Shown in pieces: positions 25,635 to 35,284 of a stretch of 64,000 nucleotides of DNA. Every line of letters begins with the position of its first letter. The first letter of the stretch is position 1. The stretch is from Jeotgalibaca porci. Lineage in GTDB: Bacteria; Bacillota; Bacilli; Lactobacillales; Aerococcaceae. The position numbers were made by a program, and so were the translations under genes. Below the pieces are notes generated by a model that was given only the letters and a program-made list of their open reading frames with translations, was not told where the DNA came from and ran no database searches. The stretch covers positions 2,150,501 through 2,214,500 of the forward strand of contig NZ_CP049889.1 of NCBI RefSeq assembly GCF_011299095.1, read 5' to 3'.

Positions 25635-28196
25635 ATGCCACAAAAACCAAAACATACGCCAATGATGGAACAATATCTGGCAATAAAAGAACAATATCCC
25701 GACGCTTTCTTATTTTACCGTTTGGGAGATTTTTATGAATTGTTTAACGAAGACGCAATTAATGCAGCAAAGATTTTAGAAATCACATTAACTAGTCGCA
25801 ATAAAAATGCTGACAATCCGATTCCTATGTGTGGCGTTCCATACCATGCTGCAAAAGAATATATACGCAAGTTGATTGACAGTGGTTACAAGGTTGCAGT
25901 GTGTGAACAGATGGAAGATCCCAAAACGACGAAAGGGATGGTCAAACGAGAAGTTGTCCAAGTCCTGACACCAGGTACCTATATGGGTGAAGTGAACGGA
26001 GATGGTAAAAAAAACAACTACCTCGTTGCTCTTGAAAAACAGGGTTCTGAGTACGCCTTGGCTTATACGGATATCGGGACCGGTGAGACACGCGTCACGC
26101 TATTAGAGAACGAAGATGCGGTCTTGAATGAAATTCAGTCAGTACAAGCTAAAGAAGTAGTCGTTCAATCAGAAGCTCAATACCCTGTTATTGAAACGTT
26201 GGAAACACGATTAGGAATTATTATCTCCCGTCAAAATGGAAAAATTGAAGATCCGATTCTGACGGTTGTATTGGAAGATATTACGGAACTGTTTTGTCAA
26301 GATGTATTAAGACTATTGATTAGCTATTTATCGCATACGCAAAAAAGAAGTCTTTCGCATATCCAGAAAGCAATCCGCTATAAATCCGATCAGTTTTTAA
26401 AGATGGATACGTACGCACGCCGAAACCTAGAGTTGACAACTTCAATTCGTGACCAACAAAAAGCGGGAAGTCTTCTGTGGTTGATTGACCGAACAAAAAC
26501 AGCAATGGGCGGACGGAAATTAAAACAATGGTTGGAAAAACCATTAATCAGTGAGCAGGCAATTCGGAACCGGCAATTGATGGTGCAATCATTACTTGCC
26601 CATTATTTTGAGAGAATGGATATTGCACAGGCGTTGTCATCTGTTTATGATTTAGAGCGTCTTGTTGCCAAGATTTCATTTGGAAACGTCAATGGTCGTG
26701 ATTTAATTCAACTGCAACGCTCATTGGAGCAACTTCCTGTATTGAGACAAATTTTGGAAGCAACCGGTGATTCTATTTGGGAAGCAACCTTAAAGCAAAT
26801 GGCAGAAATGCCCGAAGTGGTCGCTTTAATTAATCAAGCCATCGTAGAAGATCCACCTATCTTAATAACGGACGGAAATATTATTAAAGACGGCTATAAT
26901 GAAAAACTGGATCAGTATCGCGATGCCATGACCAATGGTAAAAAATGGATTGCATCCCTTCAACAATCCGAACGGGAAAAAACAGGTATCAGAACACTGA
27001 AAATAGGATTCAACCGCGTTTTTGGCTATTACATTGAAGTATCAAAAGCGAACGTTCCAAACTTGCCAGAAGGACTTTATGACCGTAAACAGACCTTGAC
27101 GAATGCAGAGCGTTTTATCACGCCGGAATTAAAAGAAAAAGAACAAATTATTTTGGAAGCTGAAGAGAAATCAGCAACGTTAGAATATGAGTTGTTTTTA
27201 GAAATTCGTGATCAAGTAAAAAAACACAGCAAACAATTGCAGCTACTGGCGAAATGTATTTCCGAATTGGATGTCTACCAGAGTTTTGCTGAAATTTCGG
27301 AAGAAAAACATTATGTACAACCAGAAATTTCCTCGCAAACGAAAACGATCCATATCGTGAACGGACGCCACCCTGTAGTAGAAGAAGTGTTGGGCAAAGA
27401 AAAATACATCGCGAATAATCTGATTATGGATGAACAAAATGACATCTTATTAATAACCGGACCAAACATGTCGGGTAAGAGTACGTATATGCGTCAATTA
27501 GCGTTAATTGTTATTCTGGCCCAAATCGGCTGTAATGTTCCTGCTGAACAAGCAGAATTGCCGATTTTTGATCAAATCTTTACGCGTATTGGTGCGGCAG
27601 ATGATTTATATTCAGGCCAAAGTACTTTTATGGTGGAAATGGTTGAAACCAACCAGGCTCTACAATATGCAACTGATAGAAGTTTGATTTTGTTCGATGA
27701 GATTGGAAGAGGGACCGCCACCTTTGATGGTATGGCTTTGGCTGAAGCGATTATTCGTTATTTGCATGGTTCAGGAAAAGGAAAAATGCTGTTTTCTACT
27801 CACTATCATGAATTGACAGTGTTGGAACATGAATTATCGGCGTTACGTAACGTTCACGTTGGTGCAATTGAGCAAAACGGTGAGTTAGTATTCTTGCATA
27901 AAATTATGAATGGTCCGGCTGACAAAAGTTACGGTCTACATGTTGCTAAGTTGGCTGGTATGCCGGATGCATTATTGGTGGAAGCAAAACGTATTTTGGA
28001 GCGCTTGGAAAGTAACGAGAAAGCTCCACTAGTGACAGATGATAGCCAACAACTCTCCCTTTTTAGCGCGAGTCAAATGGATATGAATGAGAAACAAATC
28101 ATTAATGAAATTACAGATTTTTCTTTAGAAAATAATTCCCCGCTGCAGGTGATGAATCAAGTTAATGACTGGAAGCAATTATTGAAAAAGAAATGA
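25635..28196 (+). CDS. mutS: DNA mismatch repair protein MutS
   Basis: An 853-residue mismatch sensor. The N-terminal mismatch-binding motif is FYRLGDFYELF, with the Phe-x-Glu pair in GDFYE. The connector, lever and clamp domains follow. The ATPase carries Walker A GPNMSGKST (about 610-618) and LFDEIGRGTATFDGMALAEA, with ST/SHYHE nearby. GAGGTGAAAG precedes the ATG. mutL follows 12 bases later; ymdB-ricA-mutS-mutL look like one transcription unit. Confidence 0.97.
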   Translation: MPQKPKHTPMMEQYLAIKEQYPDAFLFYRLGDFYELFNEDAINAAKILEITLTSRNKNADNPIPMCGVPYHAAKEYIRKLIDSGYKVAVCEQMEDPKTTKGMVKREVVQVLTPGTYMGEVNGDGKKNNYLVALEKQGSEYALAYTDIGTGETRVTLLENEDAVLNEIQSVQAKEVVVQSEAQYPVIETLETRLGIIISRQNGKIEDPILTVVLEDITELFCQDVLRLLISYLSHTQKRSLSHIQKAIRYKSDQFLKMDTYARRNLELTTSIRDQQKAGSLLWLIDRTKTAMGGRKLKQWLEKPLISEQAIRNRQLMVQSLLAHYFERMDIAQALSSVYDLERLVAKISFGNVNGRDLIQLQRSLEQLPVLRQILEATGDSIWEATLKQMAEMPEVVALINQAIVEDPPILITDGNIIKDGYNEKLDQYRDAMTNGKKWIASLQQSEREKTGIRTLKIGFNRVFGYYIEVSKANVPNLPEGLYDRKQTLTNAERFITPELKEKEQIILEAEEKSATLEYELFLEIRDQVKKHSKQLQLLAKCISELDVYQSFAEISEEKHYVQPEISSQTKTIHIVNGRHPVVEEVLGKEKYIANNLIMDEQNDILLITGPNMSGKSTYMRQLALIVILAQIGCNVPAEQAELPIFDQIFTRIGAADDLYSGQSTFMVEMVETNQALQYATDRSLILFDEIGRGTATFDGMALAEAIIRYLHGSGKGKMLFSTHYHELTVLEHELSALRNVHVGAIEQNGELVFLHKIMNGPADKSYGLHVAKLAGMPDALLVEAKRILERLESNEKAPLVTDDSQQLSLFSASQMDMNEKQIINEITDFSLENNSPLQVMNQVNDWKQLLKKK

Positions 28197-28208
28197 GGAT
28201 GATAAAAT

Positions 28209-30053
28209 ATGGCAACAATAAAAACATTATCTGAGCAACTATCCAATCAGATTGCTGCCGGAGAAGTAATTGAAAGGCCATCCTCAGTAGTAAAAGAATT
28301 GGTTGAAAATGCGATTGATGCTGGAAGTACGCAAATCGATATTTTGATTGAAGAAGCTGGATTGAAGAAAATTCAAGTCAGTGACAACGGCGATGGCATC
28401 CACCCTGATGAAGTAATGCTTGCTTTTGAACGTCATGCTACCAGTAAAATATATACAACTCAGGATTTATTTCGGATTCATTCCCTTGGTTTCCGGGGTG
28501 AGGCCTTACCCAGTATAGCTTCTGTCTCCAAGTTGACACTTGAGACCGCGACAACCGACTTACCTGGTAAGCATGTCTACATCGAAGGGGGCACCCTTGT
28601 GGAGGAACGTATACACGGTGCCAGAAAAGGGACAACCGTAACAGTCGAGAGTCTCTTTTATAATACGCCGGCACGCTTGAAATATATTCGGACAGTCCAA
28701 ACCGAATTAGCTAGTATCTCGGATATTGTGAATCGTCTGGCACTTAGTCATCCGCAGATTGCCTTTCGCTTAATCAACGAAGGCAATCAGATGCTGCGTA
28801 CTTCTGGCAATGGCGATTTAAAACAAGCTATTGCCGGTGTATATGGTACCGATGCAGCCCGAAAAATGCTAACACTCGCGTCTGAAGATCTTGATTTTAA
28901 GGTGAGTGGGTTTGTTAGTAAGCCGGAATTGACCCGTGCCAGTCGTAATTATATGACATTTGTATTGAATGGGCGGTATATCCGAAATTACAACTTGCAA
29001 AAAGCGATTGTAGAAGGTTTTGGTTCGCGCTTGATGATCGGACGCTTTCCGATTGCAGTAATTATCATCGAAACTGATCCGTTGCTACTGGATGTTAACG
29101 TTCACCCTTCAAAAAAAGAAATTCGTATCAGCAAGGAAAGTGAGCTCTCCGCTCTAATCATCAGAGCTATTCAAGCTGCCTTGAAAGAAGTTGTTTCGAT
29201 TCCAAGTGGATTGGATAATCTATCATTTAAACGGAAGCCAATGGAAGAAGCCGTTCAGCATGAACAAATGCAAGTAGCCTTTACTCCTTCGCCTGTGCGT
29301 GAGGAGTCGCAACGGCTTGAGCCAACCTTTGTACCAAAAGAAGTCGTGGAGGAAACGGTAGAGCCTTTAGCAGATAATCACGACTACACGCCACCTGAGA
29401 ATCACGACGAAGCTATTCTGGAAACTGTTAAGAAAATAGAAAACGAAGGGGAAGTCACACGTACATTCCCAGAGCTCTATTATTTTGGACAGATGCATGG
29501 GACGTATCTCTTTGCGCAAAATGATAACGGATTATACATGGTTGACCAACACGCCGCTCAGGAGCGAATTAAATACGAGTATTACCGTGATGAGATTGCA
29601 AATGTAGCCCGTGATCAACAAAGTTTACTTATTCCGATTACAGTTGATTTAACTATGGATGAATTTTTGAAAGTGCAGGATAATCAAGATAAATTAGAGG
29701 AAATTGGTATCTTCCTGGAGCCGTTTGGGAAACAAACCTTCCTTTTATCCCAGCATCCAACATGGTTTAAGCCGGGACAGGAAGAAGGGATCGTCAATGA
29801 CATCGTACAGATGGTTCTGACGGATGCGTCCTTATCAGTAAGAAAATTGCGTGAAGCAACTGCTATAATGATGAGTTGTAAGCGATCCATCAAAGCGAAT
29901 CATTATCTTCCTGACTATGAGGCACGCCAATTACTTGCCGACTTAGCTCAGGCGAAAAACCCCTACAATTGTCCACATGGTCGGCCTGTATTAGTTCATT
30001 TTTCCAATGTGGACATGGAAAAGATGTTCAAACGAATTCAAGATGCACACTAA
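28209..30053 (+). CDS. mutL: DNA mismatch repair protein MutL (endonuclease type)
   Basis: A 614-residue GHKL ATPase: QIAAGEVIERPSSVVKELVENA, DNGDGI, TSKI and FRGEALPSI form the ATP site. A variable linker (about 345-430) leads to the C-terminal dimerisation/endonuclease domain with DQHAAQERIKYE, SCKRSIKAN and CPHGRPVL. Those motifs mark MutL of bacteria without MutH, in which MutL nicks the strand. A perfect AT-rich palindrome (30064-30077) follows, but no clear terminator. Confidence 0.97.
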   Translation: MATIKTLSEQLSNQIAAGEVIERPSSVVKELVENAIDAGSTQIDILIEEAGLKKIQVSDNGDGIHPDEVMLAFERHATSKIYTTQDLFRIHSLGFRGEALPSIASVSKLTLETATTDLPGKHVYIEGGTLVEERIHGARKGTTVTVESLFYNTPARLKYIRTVQTELASISDIVNRLALSHPQIAFRLINEGNQMLRTSGNGDLKQAIAGVYGTDAARKMLTLASEDLDFKVSGFVSKPELTRASRNYMTFVLNGRYIRNYNLQKAIVEGFGSRLMIGRFPIAVIIIETDPLLLDVNVHPSKKEIRISKESELSALIIRAIQAALKEVVSIPSGLDNLSFKRKPMEEAVQHEQMQVAFTPSPVREESQRLEPTFVPKEVVEETVEPLADNHDYTPPENHDEAILETVKKIENEGEVTRTFPELYYFGQMHGTYLFAQNDNGLYMVDQHAAQERIKYEYYRDEIANVARDQQSLLIPITVDLTMDEFLKVQDNQDKLEEIGIFLEPFGKQTFLLSQHPTWFKPGQEEGIVNDIVQMVLTDASLSVRKLREATAIMMSCKRSIKANHYLPDYEARQLLADLAQAKNPYNCPHGRPVLVHFSNVDMEKMFKRIQDAH

Positions 30054-30128
30054 GCCTGATTCCTTTGAATATTCAAACATATAAGATAAAATATAACCAA
30101 GCAAAATGATGAATAGGGGAATGTAAAA

Positions 30129-30554
30129 ATGACTGATAAAGAACAATTACGCGAAAAGTTGACACCACTACAATATGAAGTAACCCAAAATGAAGCAACG
30201 GAAAGACCTTTCTCTGGTGAATACGATGACTTCTATGAAAATGGCATTTTTGTAGATGTAGTTAGTGGCGAACCGCTATTCAGCTCGACAGATAAATATG
30301 ATGCTGGTTGTGGGTGGCCTTCATTCTCTAAACCAATTGCTAAGTTAACTGAAAAAGTGGATACGAAATTAGCCCGTGAAAGAACAGAAGTGCGCAGTAG
30401 TGAAGCTGATTCGCATTTGGGACATGTTTTTGAAGATGGACCAGAAGAAATGGGCGGCTTGCGTTACTGTATCAACTCTGCTGCAATGCGTTTTGTTGCT
30501 TATGAAGATTTGGAAAAAGAAGGATATGGCGACTACATGTCGTTATTCGAATAA
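30129..30554 (+). CDS. msrB: peptide-methionine (R)-S-oxide reductase
   Basis: A 141-residue repair enzyme reducing methionine R-sulfoxide in proteins. The signature [13 protein letters not shown] contains Cys61, and [14 protein letters not shown] contains the catalytic Cys114, the only two cysteines. The two CxxC pairs that bind structural zinc in many MsrB proteins are absent, as in the zinc-free subgroup. Cys61 is positioned as resolving cysteine. It is flanked by its own upstream gap and a strong terminator. Confidence 0.95.
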   Translation: MTDKEQLREKLTPLQYEVTQNEATERPFSGEYDDFYENGIFVDVVSGEPLFSSTDKYDAGCGWPSFSKPIAKLTEKVDTKLARERTEVRSSEADSHLGHVFEDGPEEMGGLRYCINSAAMRFVAYEDLEKEGYGDYMSLFE

Positions 30555-30566
30555 GATCCCTTTCCA

Positions 30567-30606
30567 GAAAGGACCTCTTAGTGTTTATTCACTGAGGTCC
30601 TTTCTT
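30567..30606 (+). terminator. rho-independent terminator of msrB
   Basis: GAAAGGACCTC...CAC/GTG...GAGGTCCTTTC folds into a long hairpin (30567-30604) ending in TTTC. Confidence 0.85.
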
Positions 30607-30624
30607 AATGCTGTAATTTTACTG

Positions 30625-30651
30625 CACGCATAACGCAGCGTGTGATATGAT
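30625..30651 (+). promoter_or_regulatory. candidate ruvAB promoter with inverted repeat
   Basis: TATGAT (30646-30651) is a candidate -10 element. An inverted repeat CACGC-8-GCGTG (30625-30642) covers the -35 region and spacer, so it could be an operator. It does not match the LexA box; the binding protein is unknown. Confidence 0.4.
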
Positions 30652-30683
30652 AGATGATAGAAAAAACGAAAGGGGAAAGGCAC

Positions 30684-31286
30684 ATGTATGAATATATGCG
30701 AGGTCTTCTCGTCGCAGTTTACCCAACTTATGTTGTTCTCGATGTGAATGGAATCGGCTATCAAATTCTTGTAGCAAATCCTTTCCGTTATTCATCCTCA
30801 ATAGATGAGGATGTGCAAATCTATCTTCATCAGGCAGTTCGTGAAGATAGTATGACTTTGTATGGCTTCGAAGATTTTAAAGCCAAACAGCTCTTCCTTA
30901 AACTAATCAGTGTATCCGGAATTGGACCGAAGAGTGGTCTCTCGATATTGGCAAATGGTGACCATGAAGGGTTGATTCAAGCAATCGAGACAGAGAACAG
31001 TACGTATTTGACAAAATTCCCAGGAGTAGGTAAGAAAACCGCTTCTCAAATTGTTTTGGATTTGAAAGGGAAGCTGACTGAATTGCTCGGAGAAATCAGC
31101 GTAGACGAGCCGATAGTCATTGCGCCGGATGAAAATGCATATATTGCTGAAGCAGAAGAAGCACTGCAAGGCTTGGGTTATTCTGTTCGTGAAATTAATA
31201 AAGTGCTGCCGAAATTAAAAGCACAGACATTCAGCGGTACTGAAGAAGTTTTACGTGCTGCCTTTAAGTTGATACTGAAGAGTTAG
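30684..31286 (+). CDS. ruvA: Holliday junction branch migration protein RuvA
   Basis: A 200-residue subunit that clamps Holliday junctions and loads the RuvB motor. It opens MYEYMRGLLVAV (OB fold), has two helix-hairpin-helix motifs, SVSGIGPKSGLSIL and FPGVGKKTASQIVLDL, and a small C-terminal domain that binds RuvB. ATG 30684 follows AAAGGGGAAAGG; an in-frame ATG ten codons earlier precedes that site and is rejected. ruvB begins 12 bases after its stop. Confidence 0.96.
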   Translation: MYEYMRGLLVAVYPTYVVLDVNGIGYQILVANPFRYSSSIDEDVQIYLHQAVREDSMTLYGFEDFKAKQLFLKLISVSGIGPKSGLSILANGDHEGLIQAIETENSTYLTKFPGVGKKTASQIVLDLKGKLTELLGEISVDEPIVIAPDENAYIAEAEEALQGLGYSVREINKVLPKLKAQTFSGTEEVLRAAFKLILKS

Positions 31287-31298
31287 GAGGGGTAGAGT

Positions 31299-32312
31299 AT
31301 GGATGAATTTCGCATGCTATCAAGTGACGTTGTAGAAGATAACGAAGAAATTATCGAGCAATCGCTTCGCCCTCAAGCGCTAAAAGAATATATCGGCCAA
31401 ACGAAAGTAACCAATGAATTACAAATATACATTGAAGCGGCTAAATTCCGTAACGAAGCATTGGACCATGTGCTACTTTACGGGCCTCCGGGACTTGGAA
31501 AGACGACGCTCGCACGTGTTATCGCGAATGAAATGAATGTAAATATTCATACAACCAGTGGTCCGGCCATTGAAAAGCCGGGCGATTTGATGGTTCTGTT
31601 AAATGAACTAGAACCTGGAGATGTCTTGTTTATCGATGAAATACATCGCTTGCCACGAGTTGTTGAAGAAATCTTGTACTCGGCAATGGAAGATTATTTC
31701 GTTGATATTATCGTGGGGCAAGACGTGAATGCTCGTCCCGTTCATTTCACGTTGCCGCCGTTTACTTTGATTGGTGCGACAACAAAAGCAGGGAGCTTAT
31801 CTGCACCGCTGAGAGCACGTTTCGGCATTGTATTGCGAATGGAATTTTATGACGTTGTGGATTTGACTAAGATTGTAACGCGGACTGCCGGTGTTTTAAA
31901 TAACTCTATCGAAGAAGAAGGAGCACTTGAAATTGCACGTCGTTCACGTGGGACACCACGGATTGCGAATCGTTTATTGAGGCGAGTGCGAGATTATACG
32001 CAAGTCTATTCAGATGGGATTATAACCAGTCCACTGGCAGACAAAGCCCTTACGCTTCTGCGAGTAGATAAAGAAGGTCTAGACGCAATTGATAGACAAA
32101 TTTTAACAACAATGATTGATTATTATCATGGTGGACCAGTCGGGATTGGCTCTATTGCAGCCACAATTGGAGAAGACCGTGACACGATTGAAGATATGTA
32201 TGAACCGTACTTGTTACAAATCGGGTTCTTAAAGAGAACGCAAAGAGGTCGGGTTGTAACACCGATTGCTTACGATCATCTGGGGTACGATCTACCTAAA
32301 ACGAATGAATAG
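31299..32312 (+). CDS. ruvB: Holliday junction DNA helicase RuvB
   Basis: A 337-residue hexameric AAA+ motor for branch migration. Walker A is GPPGLGKT (62-69) and Walker B is [12 protein letters not shown]. Sensor 1 GATTKAG and the arginine-finger segment [10 protein letters not shown] follow, then the C-terminal winged helix. TTAGGAGGGG precedes the ATG. It forms an operon with ruvA and probably queA, the common ruvA-ruvB-queA order. Confidence 0.97.
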   Translation: MDEFRMLSSDVVEDNEEIIEQSLRPQALKEYIGQTKVTNELQIYIEAAKFRNEALDHVLLYGPPGLGKTTLARVIANEMNVNIHTTSGPAIEKPGDLMVLLNELEPGDVLFIDEIHRLPRVVEEILYSAMEDYFVDIIVGQDVNARPVHFTLPPFTLIGATTKAGSLSAPLRARFGIVLRMEFYDVVDLTKIVTRTAGVLNNSIEEEGALEIARRSRGTPRIANRLLRRVRDYTQVYSDGIITSPLADKALTLLRVDKEGLDAIDRQILTTMIDYYHGGPVGIGSIAATIGEDRDTIEDMYEPYLLQIGFLKRTQRGRVVTPIAYDHLGYDLPKTNE

Positions 32313-32338
32313 ATATAAGAATGAATAGAGGAATTAAT

Positions 32339-33367
32339 GTGAAAACAAGCGATTTTGATTTTGATTTACCAGAAGAACTGATTGCCCAAGTACCTTTGAC
32401 AGACCGTTCTGCTTCTCGTCTCTTAGTTTTGGATGCTTTATCCGGAACACTTTCCGATCAACATTTCCCATCCGTTTTGGATGAATTAGAAGCGGGAGAC
32501 GCTTTAGTCCTAAATAATACACGTGTTTTACCGGCGCGATTACATGGTGTAAAGGACACTGGTGCACATATGGAAGTGTTACTTTTGACGAATACGACAG
32601 GTGATCAGTGGGAAACACTTGTTAAACCAGCGAAGCGTGCGAAGGTGGGAACCGTTCTTTCCTTTGGAGACGGTGTTTTAAAGGCTGTTGTGAAAGAAGT
32701 ATTGGACCACGGTGGTCGTATTATTGAATTCCAATACGACGGCATTTTCTTGGAAACATTAGAAAGTTTAGGCGAAATGCCGCTACCGCCATACATCAAA
32801 GAAAGACTGGATGACGCTGATCGATACCAAACAGTTTATGCGAAAGAAAATGGTTCTGCAGCAGCACCGACAGCTGGCCTGCATTTCACTGAAGATTTGA
32901 TGAAACAAGCCGAAGCAAAAGGGGTTAAAATTGTTTATCTAACCCTACATGTTGGTTTGGGAACCTTTAGACCGGTTTCTGCAGACGACTTGGACAGTCA
33001 TGAGATGCATTCCGAATTTTATGACTTATCAGAGGAATCTGCACAGACTTTGAGAGATGTACGTGCAGCGGGCAAGAAGATAGTTGCGGTGGGAACAACA
33101 TCTATCCGTACCTTAGAAACAATCGGTACGAAATTCGATGGCGACATTCAAGCTGATAGCGGTTGGACAAATATCTTTATTTCACCTGGTTACACATTTA
33201 AAGTAGTGGACGCATTTATTACGAACTTCCACTTGCCAAAATCAACATTGGTAATGCTGGTAAGTGCATTTGCAGGCAGAGAGAATGTCTTGCATGCGTA
33301 TCACCATGCTATTAAAGAGCGTTACCGCTTCTTTAGTTTTGGTGATGCAATGTTTGTAAAAAAATAG
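32339..33367 (+). CDS. queA: S-adenosylmethionine:tRNA ribosyltransferase-isomerase
   Basis: A 342-residue enzyme that moves the ribosyl part of SAM to 7-aminomethyl-7-deazaguanine in tRNA, making epoxyqueuosine at the wobble position. Motifs include the opening [39 protein letters not shown] and [11 protein letters not shown] choose GTG 32339, six bases after AGAGGA, over an ATG at 32321 with no ribosome-binding site. The start also gives the standard family beginning. A bidirectional terminator follows. Confidence 0.95.
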   Translation: MKTSDFDFDLPEELIAQVPLTDRSASRLLVLDALSGTLSDQHFPSVLDELEAGDALVLNNTRVLPARLHGVKDTGAHMEVLLLTNTTGDQWETLVKPAKRAKVGTVLSFGDGVLKAVVKEVLDHGGRIIEFQYDGIFLETLESLGEMPLPPYIKERLDDADRYQTVYAKENGSAAAPTAGLHFTEDLMKQAEAKGVKIVYLTLHVGLGTFRPVSADDLDSHEMHSEFYDLSEESAQTLRDVRAAGKKIVAVGTTSIRTLETIGTKFDGDIQADSGWTNIFISPGYTFKVVDAFITNFHLPKSTLVMLVSAFAGRENVLHAYHHAIKERYRFFSFGDAMFVKK

Positions 33368-33392
33368 AAGGGTTAGTTTAATCTTCTAGACA

Positions 33393-33440
33393 CAATAAAG
33401 CTCTGAGAATCCTATATGAGGGACTCTCAGAGCTTTATTG
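33393..33440. terminator. bidirectional terminator between queA and the DUF2929 gene
   Basis: CAATAAAGCTCTGAGA (33393-33408) pairs perfectly with TCTCAGAGCTTTATTG (33425-33440). The A/T-rich base of the stem serves converging genes on both strands. Confidence 0.85.
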
Positions 33441-33445
33441 TTACT

Positions 33446-33631
33446 TTATTTAACTTCCATTTTTTTGTCTTTGGGAAACATTGCTGTTAGACCAATAACA
33501 ACTAGTCCGGTGAACAGACCGAGAATGGAAGCGTAGGCGAAATTATAACCGTTTCCTTCAAGGGCACTTCCGATATAGAAAGCGACGTGGCCTAGGATGA
33601 AGCCCCAGAATAAAGTTACCAAGTATCTCAT
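33446..33631 (-). CDS. small membrane protein, DUF2929 family
   Basis: A 61-residue protein with two hydrophobic segments, MRYLVTLFWGFILGHVAFYIG and ILGLFTGLVVIGLTAMF, and a short charged tail. The beginning MRYLVT.FWGFILG.V matches DUF2929 (YjzD-like), small two-span proteins of Bacilli often placed before dnaE, as here; function is unknown. ATG 33631 follows AAGGTG; an in-frame GTG three codons earlier overlaps that site. It is transcribed divergently from dnaE. Confidence 0.8.
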   Translation of the reverse strand: MRYLVTLFWGFILGHVAFYIGSALEGNGYNFAYASILGLFTGLVVIGLTAMFPKDKKMEVK

Positions 33632-33763
33632 TTCTTGCACCTTCTCTCCTTCATAATATTATCACGTTTATGAAATAACACAAGAATTAGTAACAAGTAG
33701 AACTACTTTAAATCAGGTCAATCGTATATAATAACATATGGATAGGAAGGGGGAATATATGCA

Positions 33764-35284
33764 ATGGCATTCGTTCAACTTCAAGTAATTAGTCATTTTT
33801 CGCTCTTGCAGACAACGACCGCTCTTGAGGATTTAGTTCTATCGGCCAAACAAAGAGGATACAATTCGCTTGCTCTGACAGACTTCAATTATATGTATGG
33901 TCAGGTTGATTTCTTTAAGTTATGTAAAAAACACCATATAAAACCATTAATCGGGATTCAGCTCGAAATGCCTGGATTGGTGCTGACAGATCAAACATTC
34001 ACGATGGTATTTCTGGCGAAGAATTACGTCGGTTATCAGAAGCTTTTAGAATTATCGACGGTTCGCTCAACAAATGATTTCCTTGCACTAAAAAAAGCAA
34101 TGGAAATAGGGATGGAAAATATTTTTGCTATCACTCCGGGTGAAACAGGCGAAATTGAGGAGTTGTTGTTACAAAACGAGCAAACTAAAGCTGAAGAAGT
34201 GGCTGAGGCTTGGAAGCAATTATTTCCAGCGGAACATTTCTTTATAGGGGTGCAGATTCATCGCCAGCTTCAGCAACTAATAAAACCTTTAACAGAAATA
34301 GCAAATAAACTCACATTACTAACAGTCGCTATGCATGATGTCCGGTATTTAAATAAAAATGATTATTTCAGTACGAACGTTTTAAAAGCGATTGGTGACG
34401 GCGAACAAATAGAGGTGCTGGATGGGACTATCACCGGCACACATTTCTTACCTGAAGAAGCAGTTATCGCTCACCATTTCACGGAGTTAGGGTTAGGCGA
34501 AGCAGTTGCCCAAACACAGAAAATTGCTGATCAGATTGCCGTCGATTTACCGTTACATCAAAATCTATTGCCGGAATACCCTTTAGAAGAAGGTGTACAG
34601 ACACCGGATTATTTACGAAAGCTTTGTTATGAAGGTTTGGCGGAAAGAGTTCCGGATGCGGATGAGCGGTACAACAAGCGACTAGAGTATGAGCTATCTG
34701 TTATTCACGAAATGGGGTTTGATGATTACTTCTTAATCGTTTGGGATGTCATGGACTATGCAAGGCGTGTAAAGGTATTACCTGGAGCAGGGAGAGGCTC
34801 CGCTGCAGGCTCGTTGGTCGCTTTTGTATTACGAATCACCCATGTTGATCCCATTGCTTATAACTTGCTGTTCGAGCGTTTTCTCAACAAAGAAAGATAC
34901 ACCATGCCGGATATCGATTTGGATTTTCCGGATGATCGACGGGACGAAATCTTACAGTATGTTCATAAAAAATATGGTCATGAACACGTTGCACAAATTA
35001 TTACATTTGGTACATTGGCAGCTAAGATGGCTATTCGAGATACAGCACGTGTCTTTGGTCTGACAACACAAGAAGCAGGCGAATGGTCAGCTGCGATTCC
35101 GGCTCAGTTAGGTATTCGTTTAGCAGATGCCTGGAAGCAATCTCCGGCATTGCAGAGACTGACGGAGTCCTCGCGTGAAAATCAGTTGCTTTTTGAAACA
35201 GCCATGAAGATAGAAGGGTCCCCCGTCACATATCAACACATGCTGCGGGGGTGGTTATTTCCGGCCAGCCGCTCATGGAATTAA
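33764..35284 (+). CDS. dnaE: DNA polymerase III alpha subunit DnaE, N-terminal part (frameshifted)
   Basis: The open frame covers the PHP domain (from QLQVISHFSLLQTTTALEDL) and the first part of the polymerase domain, including PDIDLDFPDDRR (about 382-393) with two catalytic aspartates and GAGRGSAAGSLVAF. In this frame homology to DnaE ends after MKIEGSP (residue 487). The remaining 19 residues are out of frame and run to a chance stop. The correct continuation, RHISTHAAGVVISGQPL, is in the next frame. One missing C in the C-run at 35220-35224 explains this. In low-G+C Firmicutes DnaE extends primers and hands over to PolC and is essential. Confidence 0.9.
   Translation: MAFVQLQVISHFSLLQTTTALEDLVLSAKQRGYNSLALTDFNYMYGQVDFFKLCKKHHIKPLIGIQLEMPGLVLTDQTFTMVFLAKNYVGYQKLLELSTVRSTNDFLALKKAMEIGMENIFAITPGETGEIEELLLQNEQTKAEEVAEAWKQLFPAEHFFIGVQIHRQLQQLIKPLTEIANKLTLLTVAMHDVRYLNKNDYFSTNVLKAIGDGEQIEVLDGTITGTHFLPEEAVIAHHFTELGLGEAVAQTQKIADQIAVDLPLHQNLLPEYPLEEGVQTPDYLRKLCYEGLAERVPDADERYNKRLEYELSVIHEMGFDDYFLIVWDVMDYARRVKVLPGAGRGSAAGSLVAFVLRITHVDPIAYNLLFERFLNKERYTMPDIDLDFPDDRRDEILQYVHKKYGHEHVAQIITFGTLAAKMAIRDTARVFGLTTQEAGEWSAAIPAQLGIRLADAWKQSPALQRLTESSRENQLLFETAMKIEGSPVTYQHMLRGWLFPASRSWN
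35220..35224 (+). other. frameshift site in dnaE (apparent deletion of one C)
   Basis: The codons around here read GGG-TCC-CCC-GTC. Adding a sixth C gives GGG-TCC-CCC-CGT-CAC, restoring EGSPRHISTHAAGVV, the conserved DnaE segment. The five Cs are complementary to a G-run 21 bases downstream (CCCCCG with CGGGGG), a layout prone to slippage or sequencing error. Confidence 0.9.

Noticed and set aside
30064-30077. Perfect palindrome TTTGAATATTCAAA after mutL
   Set aside because: AT-only core with no T-run or spacing to a promoter; likely chance in A+T-rich sequence.
35220-35284. Programmed ribosomal frameshift in dnaE
   Set aside because: No typical slippery heptamer with downstream pseudoknot; C-run frameshifting of this kind is not known for DnaE polymerase III alpha, and a single missing base in a homopolymer explains it more simply.
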